Shown: in pieces, positions 1 to 5,423 of the stretch
Numbering within the stretch: the stretch's first letter is position 1
How the letters are laid out: each line of letters opens with the position of its first letter
Assembly: GCA_030616195.1 (NCBI GenBank)
Contig: JAUWXW010000098.1
Location: forward strand, 1 to 6,544
Reading direction: 5' to 3'
DNA: 6,544 nt
Source of the DNA: Chloroflexota bacterium
Lineage (GTDB): Bacteria > Chloroflexota > Dehalococcoidia > RBG-13-53-26
Notes under the pieces: generated by a model
The model's database searches: none
Told to the model about the DNA's origin: nothing
Seen by the model: only the letters and a program-made list of their open reading frames with translations
Translations under genes and position numbers: made by a program

Positions 1-1
1 G

Positions 2-226
2 CTAAGGTCTGAGGAGAGGGTCTCCCTCCTCCAGCTAGCTCACCAGGCAGCTAACGTGCCAAGGTTTGAGAAGGCAGTATTCGATGGTAACATGGAGGAG
101 GGGGTCGTGTTTGGTGGACAGGCTGTTGCCGGCATCAATGACATGCCTACCTGTAAGGAACTCATTGATCGAATAGTCGCTGAAGCTGATGAGGTATTGC
201 AGGCAACAACAGCCCTTCAATCTTAG
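2..226 (+). CDS. C-terminal fragment of a nitronate monooxygenase / FabK-like flavoprotein (5' end outside window)
   Basis: An open frame enters from the left edge and ends at the TAG at 224-226, giving 74 residues. The tail has the look of the nitronate monooxygenase / enoyl-ACP reductase II (2-nitropropane dioxygenase) family: a short 'DGNMEEGVVFGGQAVAGI' segment with the glycine-rich G-Q-x-x-G turn near the FMN phosphate site, followed by a 'PTCKELIDRIVAEADEVL' helix that normally closes the protein. These are FMN TIM-barrel enzymes that oxidise alkyl nitronates or reduce enoyl thioesters. The fragment cannot tell these activities apart, since the catalytic part lies upstream of the window. 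No gene follows on the same strand before the hairpin at 362-392. The family call rests on the C-terminal pattern only. Confidence 0.65.
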   Translation, partial: LRSEERVSLLQLAHQAANVPRFEKAVFDGNMEEGVVFGGQAVAGINDMPTCKELIDRIVAEADEVLQATTALQS

Positions 227-361
227 AGCCTGTACGAACTCCCTGGCAACGAAGTCCTTAGAGACATGATGGCTATGATGGGGTTGGGCTTGCTCAAGTC
301 AAGGTAGGAGGACAAGCTGAAGCTTGCATTTCACAAGTCCAGGGTTATGCCAAGACAAAAG
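227..361. other. Short intergenic stretch, no gene seen
   Basis: No convincing reading frame lies between the flavoprotein stop and the terminator. A small inverted repeat, CAAGCT at 313-318 and AGCTTG at 321-326 with a 2-nt spacer, is present. An AGGAGG-like stretch near 306-311 is not followed by a sensible start codon and frame. Confidence 0.6.
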
Positions 362-392
362 AAGCCCGAGGGGTTTTGAACCCCTCGGGCTT
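362..392 (-). terminator. Perfect 14-bp hairpin, factor-independent terminator, probably bidirectional
   Basis: The arm AAGCCCGAGGGGTT (362-375) pairs without mismatch with AACCCCTCGGGCTT (379-392) across a TTG loop. On the minus strand the hairpin is followed by CTTCTTTTG, a fair U-tract, and lies just past the stop of the binding-protein gene at 417, so termination of that gene is the clearest role. On the plus strand it is followed by CCTCTTCTTCG, so it may also stop transcripts from the left-hand flavoprotein gene. It separates two convergent genes. Confidence 0.9.
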
Positions 393-416
393 GCCTCTTC
401 TTCGCTGAACCTTGTC

Positions 417-1664
417 CTACTGTAGAGACCGGGGCGTGATCCAGGGATCACCAGTGTCTTCCCAATCCTCCCCCGTTTGATTCCACTTAAATACCTTCAT
501 CTCTCGAAGAAGGCCATGGTAGCCCTCACGGAACTGCCAGGCTTCGCCGAACCCTTCAACGGTCAAGTTGGTGGCCAGAAATGCATCGCGTATGGCAGGT
601 CCATCCAGGTTCTCAGCCCCTACTGCCTCTATTGCCCTCTTCAGGGCATCAGCCCCAAACACCCCCATCTGCCAGCCACTGAGGGGGCCCGAGCTCCTCA
701 ACCGGGAGGCATCGCCGGCGTGATATGTCTCGATAGATTCCCTGACCCCATCGATAAAGTCTATATCCGCGTCCCACCACGGCATCCAGTTAGCAAAATA
801 ACAGTCGTAGAGCTCATCTGCAGGCATAACAGCGGTTACCCCATCCCAAAAGCCCGGGAAGGAATTTGTCCCGCTGATGAAAGCCCCGGTATACCCTCTG
901 TCCCTCGCCTCTTTTATGAAGGTGCTCGTCATGCTGCCAACCGTACTGAAGAATATGTAATCACTCTCTTTCAGCTTGCCAATCTCACCGGCCCAGGTTG
1001 CAGTTCCCATAGGGGCCTTCTCCAGTGACACGAAGTCGAACTTATCTGGGTACTCCTTTAACATTCTATCAATGCCATCCTGGTAGAAAATTGTGCTCGC
1101 CAGGACCCAGCCCTGGTGACCAATCTTAGGCGGGTCTTTAGGATTGGCGTCAGTACCGTAGTCCCACGTCTCCATAATCCACTGCAATATCGCTTCAAAC
1201 TCATGTCCGTTGGACCCATAGCCACTAAAGGCCCACGGGTGGGCGGGCGAGCCTTCCTCGAGCGAAGAACCGATAACCGGCATCTCATCTGATCCAAAAT
1301 CTTCCGCCAGGATTGACCTGTCGGTGGGACTTATGATACTCATCATAACTGCCCCCTGCCCCTTCAACCATATGTACCCCGGCTTGGTCCTGGAATAGTC
1401 CGTCCTCTGATCGTAGGTAATAAACTTGATTCTTGCCTCGCCGAATTCACCCTTCTCTTCAGCCAGCTTAAAGGCGTCCATGAAAGCGTCTATGGTGGGC
1501 TTCACGGCGAAACAGGCGGGTCCGGTAAAGTCGGTCAGGACTCCAATGACGATCTCCGGACCCTTCTCCTCCTCATCCTCACCACATCCAGCCAGTCCTG
1601 CCGAGCCCACCAACAGCACCCCAGCCAGAACCAGAGCCACCACCTTAGTCAATCTTCTACTCAT
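417..1664 (-). CDS. Secreted lipoprotein, branched-chain amino acid/amide-type ABC transporter substrate-binding protein
   Basis: The 415-residue product begins with a lipoprotein signal: positive MSRRLTK, a hydrophobic run (about residues 8-23) and a lipobox L-A-G with Cys27. It should therefore be lipid-anchored outside the cytoplasmic membrane. An acidic linker (EDEEE) precedes a type-I periplasmic binding fold of the Leu/Ile/Val-binding class: the opening strand 'PEIVIGVLTDFTGPA' near residue 36, then alternating helices and strands to the end. The ligand cannot be read from sequence; members bind amino acids, amides, urea or aromatic acids. I chose ATG at 1664 because AAAGGGGG lies 8 nt upstream and the signal peptide starts there; an in-frame TTG at 1694 would add 10 residues with no good ribosome site. 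No permease or ATPase gene adjoins it, and the terminator at 362-392 follows, so it looks like an orphan monocistronic binding protein. Confidence 0.88.
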   Translation of the reverse strand: MSRRLTKVVALVLAGVLLVGSAGLAGCGEDEEEKGPEIVIGVLTDFTGPACFAVKPTIDAFMDAFKLAEEKGEFGEARIKFITYDQRTDYSRTKPGYIWLKGQGAVMMSIISPTDRSILAEDFGSDEMPVIGSSLEEGSPAHPWAFSGYGSNGHEFEAILQWIMETWDYGTDANPKDPPKIGHQGWVLASTIFYQDGIDRMLKEYPDKFDFVSLEKAPMGTATWAGEIGKLKESDYIFFSTVGSMTSTFIKEARDRGYTGAFISGTNSFPGFWDGVTAVMPADELYDCYFANWMPWWDADIDFIDGVRESIETYHAGDASRLRSSGPLSGWQMGVFGADALKRAIEAVGAENLDGPAIRDAFLATNLTVEGFGEAWQFREGYHGLLREMKVFKWNQTGEDWEDTGDPWITPRSLQ

Positions 1665-1706
1665 CTCAGTTACCCCCTTTGCAAATTGACTCAACTCTTG
1701 TACCAG

Positions 1707-1735
1707 AGGCTACCACTACTGCGTCGGACTGTCAA
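1707..1735 (-). promoter_or_regulatory. Possible promoter of the binding-protein gene
   Basis: On the minus strand a perfect -35 box TTGACA (1735-1730) is followed after 17 nt by TAGCCT (1712-1707), a poor -10 match (3 of 6). An inverted repeat GGACT / AGTCC (1726-1730 and 1735-1739) overlaps the -35 box and could be a regulator site. Location 43 nt upstream of the start codon fits, but the weak -10 keeps this tentative. Confidence 0.35.
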
Positions 1736-1782
1736 GTCCCAAAACGACCCCGAAATTAGCGATTGGAATTCTCTAGGCATAG

Positions 1783-1804
1783 GGTAGGGGCTCTGTCCCC
1801 TACC
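1783..1804. repeat. Inverted repeat, 8-bp stem, 6-nt loop (hairpin A)
   Basis: GGTAGGGG (1783-1790) pairs perfectly with CCCCTACC (1797-1804) around the loop CTCTGT. It has the same geometry as the next hairpin, and the two loops are complementary. No U-tract follows on either strand, so it is not a standard terminator. Confidence 0.75.
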
Positions 1805-1810
1805 AAGCGG

Positions 1811-1832
1811 GGCGGGTGACGGAGCACCCGCC
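1811..1832. repeat. Inverted repeat, 8-bp stem, 6-nt loop (hairpin B)
   Basis: GGCGGGTG (1811-1818) pairs perfectly with CACCCGCC (1825-1832) around the loop ACGGAG. It starts 6 nt after hairpin A. Its loop can pair over all six positions (one G-U) with the loop of hairpin A. Confidence 0.75.
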
Positions 1833-1929
1833 TATGATAAGGGCGGCAATCGCTGATTTGAGGAAGCCCACCCCGATGCGTGGGTACAGGCTCAAAAGAC
1901 CCACCTGTCTCAGGCAGCCGTCCAGTAGC

Positions 1930-1997
1930 GGCACGGTGCACTCGCCACGGCGAGTCGGTCAACAGAGTCGACTCTGGCGACCTTTGGAGACCGTGCC
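1930..1997. repeat. Compound palindrome with the shape of a three-way junction
   Basis: The outer arms GGCACGGT (1930-1937) and ACCGTGCC (1990-1997) are perfect complements. Between them lie two further hairpins: ACTCGCC / GGCGAGT (1940-1946, 1949-1955) and GGTC / GACC (1957-1960, 1979-1982) enclosing the 14-bp perfect palindrome CAGAGTCGACTCTG (1963-1976). Together this gives a closing stem with two arms. The right outer arm also overlaps an alternative pairing, TGCCCCT (1994-2000) with AGGGGCA (2035-2041). It does not match tRNA or any riboswitch I know; a mobile palindromic repeat or a small structured RNA are both possible. Confidence 0.6.
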
Positions 1998-2072
1998 CCT
2001 ACAGCTTCACCACGCCGCTGTGCCTTGAAGAGAGAGGGGCATCGTTTCATCCACCTTCTCTCCACCACTATC

Positions 2073-2088
2073 GAGCCTGGAAAGGCTC
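2073..2088. repeat. Small hairpin with GGAA tetraloop
   Basis: GAGCCT (2073-2078) pairs with AGGCTC (2083-2088) across GGAA, a GNRA-type tetraloop on the plus strand. It is the last inverted repeat of the gene-free region before the meaB stop. Confidence 0.5.
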
Positions 2089-2162
2089 TCCTACAGACAG
2101 ATTAGGGGAGACTTGAACTCACGGAATAGGGCAGGAAAGCAAGCCACCTAAATCAGGGGGCG

Positions 2163-3137
2163 TCAGTTACCCCTCACCTGGCGCAACCAGTTATCAAGCA
2201 AGGTTCGGCTACTGAGGATTTCCTGGGCAGCGGAAAAAGGATCGATCTCGCCTTTCTCCACTTTTTCCAGATAGAGGGCGAGTTGATCGTCCCTCTCAAC
2301 TTGTTCTAAGACCTGCTTCGTGATCCTATGTTCAATAGTCCGAAGCAAGTCGGTCCTTCTCTGTTTAGACCGCTTCAAGGCGAGGTTGCCACTCTCCTCC
2401 AGGGCTTGACGGTGGCGTTCAATATACTGGTATAACTCCTCGGTTCCCACATCATTGACTGCCTGGGTAGCCATGACCGGCACTTGCCACCAGGATTGCT
2501 TGGGACTCTGGTGCACCATTCCCTCTAGCTCAGCCACCAGGTAATCCGCTCCAGGGCGATCAGCCTTGTTGACTACAAAGACATCGGCAATTTCCATTAG
2601 GCCAGCTTTCATGGTCTGGATGCTGTCACCGGCTTCGGGAACCAGAACCACTATGGTGGTATCCACAGCTTCCATGACGTCAATCTCGCCCTGCCCCACC
2701 CCCACCGTCTCCACGAAAACAATGTCCTTACCAGCAGCATCCAAAAGCTTTGTCACACTGGAAGCTGTCTTCGGCAGCCCTCCATGGCTGCCCCTGGTGG
2801 CCATACTGCGAATGAATACGCCTTCGTCCAGGTAGTGCTGCTGCATTCTTATCCGGTCCCCCAGTATGGCACCACCAGTGAAGGGACTGGTAGGGTCAAC
2901 AGCCATTATTCCTACCTCTAATCCCTTCTCCCTGGCAATCGAGGTTAGCTTGCCTACCAGAGTGCTTTTGCCCCCTCCCGGCGGGCCGGTAACCCCCACA
3001 CAAAAAGCCTTACCGGTATGAGGGTAAATTGTCCTCATTATTCCAGCCACCTCAGGGCTGTCTCTCTCCACCAAGGTAATAAGCCGGGCCAGGGACTGCT
3101 TATCACCGGCGAGCATCTTCTCCACCAAGTCCGTCAT
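2163..3137 (-). CDS. meaB: MeaB/ArgK-family G3E GTPase, chaperone of B12-dependent acyl-CoA mutase
   Basis: The 324-residue product is full length for the MeaB (ArgK, YgfD) family. It shows a short helical N-terminus, the P-loop GPPGGGKST (51-59), the family block DPTSPFTGG (81-89) and GDRIRM (93-98), the ETVGVGQ motif (143-149) of the Walker B/switch region, and NKAD (190-193) for guanine recognition. The charged helical C-terminus is the dimerisation arm. Family members use GTP to gate transfer of adenosylcobalamin into methylmalonyl-CoA-type mutases and to eject damaged cofactor. The usual P-loop is GPPGAGKST; Gly for Ala at residue 55 is a mild change. ATG at 3137 has an AAGGAAGGAAGA ribosome site directly upstream. 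It is divergent from the mutase operon and shares its control region, which supports a role with those mutases. Confidence 0.95.
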   Translation of the reverse strand: MTDLVEKMLAGDKQSLARLITLVERDSPEVAGIMRTIYPHTGKAFCVGVTGPPGGGKSTLVGKLTSIAREKGLEVGIMAVDPTSPFTGGAILGDRIRMQQHYLDEGVFIRSMATRGSHGGLPKTASSVTKLLDAAGKDIVFVETVGVGQGEIDVMEAVDTTIVVLVPEAGDSIQTMKAGLMEIADVFVVNKADRPGADYLVAELEGMVHQSPKQSWWQVPVMATQAVNDVGTEELYQYIERHRQALEESGNLALKRSKQRRTDLLRTIEHRITKQVLEQVERDDQLALYLEKVEKGEIDPFSAAQEILSSRTLLDNWLRQVRGN

Positions 3138-3208
3138 TCTTCCTTCCTTTCAGATCTTACTCCGCCGGCGCCAAAGCGGGGGTAGAGGTTGATACGAGGC
3201 GACTCCTT

Positions 3209-3237
3209 TTGCAATACCACTTCACTATTGATATTAT
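3209..3237 (+). promoter_or_regulatory. Candidate promoter of the mutase operon
   Basis: TTGCAA (3209-3214; 4 of 6) is spaced 17 nt from TATTAT (3232-3237; 5 of 6). A start near 3244 would give a leader of roughly 75 nt. Its -10 box uses the same base pairs as the -10 of the opposing meaB promoter, so polymerase could occupy only one at a time. Confidence 0.5.
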
Positions 3238-3260
3238 AGTAAACAGCCAAGCTGTTTCAA
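3233..3260 (-). promoter_or_regulatory. Strong sigma-70-type promoter for meaB
   Basis: On the minus strand, TTGAAA (3260-3255; 5 of 6 to consensus) is followed after 16 nt by a perfect TATAAT (3238-3233). Transcription would start near 3226, leaving a leader of about 90 nt before the meaB ATG at 3137. The 17-nt palindrome at 3241-3257 lies in the spacer and the end of the -35 box. Confidence 0.6.
3241..3257. promoter_or_regulatory. Palindromic operator-like site between meaB and the mutase operon
   Basis: AAACAGC and GCTGTTT are perfect inverted arms around CAA. The site covers the expected transcription start of the rightward promoter and the -35/-10 spacer of the leftward one, so a dimeric regulator bound here could block both. 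A second smaller palindrome, AATTC TCG GAATT, follows at 3260-3272. No regulator gene lies in the window. Confidence 0.5.
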
Positions 3261-3318
3261 ATTCTCGGAATTCAACGTTCTACGAGCAGCAGGAATTTGC
3301 TCAACAAGGAGGGGCTCT

Positions 3319-4920
3319 ATGGCCGGGAATGATGGAGACAAAATCCTTTCCGCCTCAGGGATTCCCATAAAGGACATCTATACCCCTGGGGACGTGAAAG
3401 ATATCGACTATGACAAAGACATCGGTCTTCCAGGACAACCTCCATTTACACGGGGGGTCTACGCCAACATGTACCGAGGACAACTCTGGACGATAAGACG
3501 GTTAACTGGCTACAACACCCCGGAGGACACCAACAAACGCTACCGGGAAGAGTATGAGACTGGGCAGACGGGTTTCTCCATAGCCCCTGACATTTCCACC
3601 GCCGTCGGGATGGACCCTGACGACCCCAGAGTCTCCGCTGACGTTGGTCATTCTGGCGTCCCCATATACTCTGCCGAAGACATGGAGGCAGTCTTTGATG
3701 GCCTGCCCATTGAGAAATGTTCCACATTTCTGGCAGACAGGGTGGGCGGTATATTGACGCCCGCGTATTTCCTCATGGCTGAGAGGAGAGGCATACCCTT
3801 TGATCAGGTTAGAGGCACTACCGCCAACTGTCTCTGCACCTGGAGTTCCATGGATCTGCAGAACCAGCCACCACCCCAGGGGTTCCTGAGGTACGCTGTA
3901 GACCTTATTGAGTGGTGCAGCGAGAATGCAACTCGCTGGTACCCAATATCCTTTAATTCCTACAACCCACGGGACAACGGAATAAACGCCGTCCAAGAGA
4001 TGGGCCTGCTCATGGCCACCGTCATTCAATACATTGAGGAAGAAAGGCGGCGAGGCAGGGTGCCTCTAGACCAGTTCGTCAGGCGGTTCGCCTTCAACAT
4101 GGCGGTGCACAATGACTTCTTCGAGGAAATCGCCAAGTTGCGGGCGGCACGGCGCCTGTTGCATAGGATTGTCAGAGAAAGATATGGTATCGACGACCCA
4201 AGGTGCGGGCAGTTCCGCGTCCATGTTCAGAGCTCAGGCTCCACCCATACCCATCAGGAGCCGCTGAACAACCTCATTCGCATTGCCTACCAGGTGATGG
4301 CCGGTGTCCTGGGTGGAGCCCAGTCGATACACGCCAACGGATACGATGAAGCCGTCTGCCTACCTACAGAGGAAGCCATGCTGCTTGCCATCAGAACGGA
4401 ACAAATAGTTGCTCTGGAGAGCAACGTAACCAATACTATAGACCCGCTGGGCGGCTCCTATTACGTTGAATCGCTGACAAATGAACTGGAAGAACGTGCC
4501 TGGGAATACGTACAGAGGATCGAGGATGCCGGCGGGATGGTGGAAGCTATCAAGTCGGGATGGATACACAAGGAGTACAAAGCGGCCATAATCGATTATG
4601 AACGCAAACTGACTTCCGATGAGCTTACGGTCGTCGGGGTGAACAAGTTCCGGCTGGAAAAGGAGCCTTATAAGGTACCGATTTTCAAACCAGATCCAAA
4701 ATCCGGGGACATTCTAATCGAGAGGATCAGGCGGCTTCGGAAGGAAAGGGACAGCGGCAGAGTTGCTGAGGCTCTGCAAAAGCTGGAGGAAATTGTCCGC
4801 AGCGACCAGAATACCTTCCCCGCCATTATGGAAGCGGTAAAAGCTCACGCCACCCCCGGAGAGTTGGCCGAGATTCAGCTCAAGGTGTACGGACCATGGT
4901 GTTACCCGATATCAGGTTAG
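3319..4920 (+). CDS. Divergent B12-dependent acyl-CoA mutase, large (substrate-binding) subunit, copy 1
   Basis: The 533-residue protein is a stand-alone large subunit of the methylmalonyl-CoA mutase family: the TIM barrel that binds acyl-CoA, with no fused B12 domain. Family landmarks are present: PPFTRGVYANMY (41-52), WTIRRLTGY (57-65), DDPRVSADVGHSG (101-113), the AKLRAARR helix, HVQSSG from His302, the HANGYDEA loop and the TIDPLGGSYYVE motif. Substrate-contact positions of true methylmalonyl-CoA mutase are changed by hand alignment: Tyr89 is Leu62, Gln197 is Ala169, Arg207 is Asp179 and His244 is Asn216. A methylmalonyl/succinyl substrate is therefore unlikely. The isobutyryl- (Phe/Gln) and 2-hydroxyisobutyryl-CoA (Ile/Asp) signatures are also absent. 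AAGGAGG lies 6 nt before ATG. It is first in an operon, 16 nt ahead of its small subunit. Family call sure; reaction unknown. Confidence 0.92.
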   Translation: MAGNDGDKILSASGIPIKDIYTPGDVKDIDYDKDIGLPGQPPFTRGVYANMYRGQLWTIRRLTGYNTPEDTNKRYREEYETGQTGFSIAPDISTAVGMDPDDPRVSADVGHSGVPIYSAEDMEAVFDGLPIEKCSTFLADRVGGILTPAYFLMAERRGIPFDQVRGTTANCLCTWSSMDLQNQPPPQGFLRYAVDLIEWCSENATRWYPISFNSYNPRDNGINAVQEMGLLMATVIQYIEEERRRGRVPLDQFVRRFAFNMAVHNDFFEEIAKLRAARRLLHRIVRERYGIDDPRCGQFRVHVQSSGSTHTHQEPLNNLIRIAYQVMAGVLGGAQSIHANGYDEAVCLPTEEAMLLAIRTEQIVALESNVTNTIDPLGGSYYVESLTNELEERAWEYVQRIEDAGGMVEAIKSGWIHKEYKAAIIDYERKLTSDELTVVGVNKFRLEKEPYKVPIFKPDPKSGDILIERIRRLRKERDSGRVAEALQKLEEIVRSDQNTFPAIMEAVKAHATPGELAEIQLKVYGPWCYPISG

Positions 4921-4936
4921 AAAAGGAGTAGGCGTT

Positions 4937-5350
4937 ATGGACGAGGAGAAAGTCAAAATCCTAATGGCTAAGCCAGGTCTAGAGGGGCACTGGCGGGGCA
5001 TGATTGCCGTCAGTAGCGCCTTACGAGACGCCGGGTTTGAGGTCATCTATGGCGGAAACATGCGGCCCCCAGAGATCGGCGCCACCGCTGTCCAGGAAGA
5101 CGTCGACATAGTGGGGCTGAGCATTCTGTCATCAAACTATATGCGACTGGTCTCTGAGACCTTCAAGGAGCTAAAAGACCGCGGAAAAAGCGATGTATTA
5201 GTGCTGCTGGGTGGAATTATCTACGAGGAAGACTTCCCTGCTCTTAAGGAAATGGGGGTAGCCGGGATCTTTATTCCTGGGACACCCCTGGCGGATATCG
5301 TCCAATTCGTCCGCCAACTAACCTCTCAGACAGGCCAGAAAGTCAGCTAG
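4937..5350 (+). CDS. B12-binding small subunit of acyl-CoA mutase
   Basis: The 137-residue protein is a single Rossmann-like cobalamin-binding domain, the usual size for separate small subunits such as those of archaeal methylmalonyl-CoA mutase and HcmB. It begins with 'KILMAKPGLEGHWRG' (7-21), where His18 is the lower axial cobalt ligand. It continues with GLSILSS (SxL motif) and LLGGII (GG motif) around the nucleotide tail, and ends in 'GVAGIFIPGTP' and a final helix. The classical DxHxxG motif is here ExHxxG: Glu16 (GAG) replaces the Asp that hydrogen-bonds the axial His, and Trp follows the His where Asp is common. The domain otherwise looks intact. AAAAGGAG lies 8 nt before ATG, and it starts 16 nt after the upstream large subunit, so the two are surely cotranscribed. 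It may serve one or both large subunits. Confidence 0.93.
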   Translation: MDEEKVKILMAKPGLEGHWRGMIAVSSALRDAGFEVIYGGNMRPPEIGATAVQEDVDIVGLSILSSNYMRLVSETFKELKDRGKSDVLVLLGGIIYEEDFPALKEMGVAGIFIPGTPLADIVQFVRQLTSQTGQKVS

Positions 5351-5371
5351 TTACCACAGCCTGACTAGCTG
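5344..5371 (+). other. Hairpin spanning the small-subunit stop codon
   Basis: CAGCTAGT (5344-5351) and ACTAGCTG (5364-5371) are perfect inverted arms, extendable inward by a G-T and an A-T pair. The TAG stop (5348-5350) lies inside the left arm. No U-tract follows, so full termination is unlikely; it might set mRNA stability or partial read-through into the second large subunit within the 73-nt gap. Confidence 0.4.
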
Positions 5372-5423
5372 GTCAATACTTTCCCACTGGCTTTACGAAT
5401 CTGTATGGTAAGGAGACTGTCTG

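Larger units (their letters stand above)
1695..2162. other. Gene-free region dense in inverted repeats
   Basis: About 470 bases between the start of the binding-protein gene and the end of meaB. Short open frames exist on both strands, but they have no ribosome site and low-complexity composition rich in Pro, Arg and Thr, so I do not call them genes. Instead the stretch from about 1780 to 2100 contains at least five stem-forming inverted repeats: 1783-1804, 1811-1832, 1880-1904, 1930-1997 and 2073-2088. The motif CCCCTAC recurs, at 1797-1803 and 1996-2002, with GTAGGGG at 1784-1790. This looks like an assembly of REP- or MITE-like palindromic repeats, or a structured RNA; the sequence alone does not decide. 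No clear terminator with a U-tract follows meaB on the minus strand. Confidence 0.6.

Noticed and set aside
477..1028. 183-codon plus-strand frame opposite the binding-protein gene
   Set aside because: It is a shadow of the lipoprotein gene, with no signal, domain or ribosome site of its own.
1665..1694. TTG start at 1694 for the binding protein
   Set aside because: The ATG at 1664 has a strong ribosome site and begins a proper lipoprotein signal; the TTG has neither.
1930..1997. tRNA gene
   Set aside because: Three stems resemble a partial cloverleaf, but there is no T-loop TTCAA motif in place, no anticodon arm geometry and no CCA-proximal pairing.
1756..2116. Short frames of 68-78 codons in the repeat-rich gap
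   Set aside because: They overlap on both strands, are made of inverted-repeat sequence and have no ribosome binding site.
3138..3318. Cobalamin riboswitch upstream of the B12-dependent mutase
   Set aside because: The leader is only about 75-90 nt on either side and shows no B12-box-like conserved core; such riboswitches need roughly 200 nt.
3502..4029. Long open frames antisense to the first mutase gene
   Set aside because: They lie wholly opposite a well-conserved gene, lack ribosome sites and show no recognisable protein pattern. The same frame is open opposite copy 2 (5637-6026), as expected from shared codon composition.
3319..4920. 2-hydroxyisobutyryl-CoA mutase (HcmA)
   Set aside because: The two-subunit layout and MeaB partner fit, but the Ile90/Asp117 pair of HcmA is Leu62/Ala89 here.
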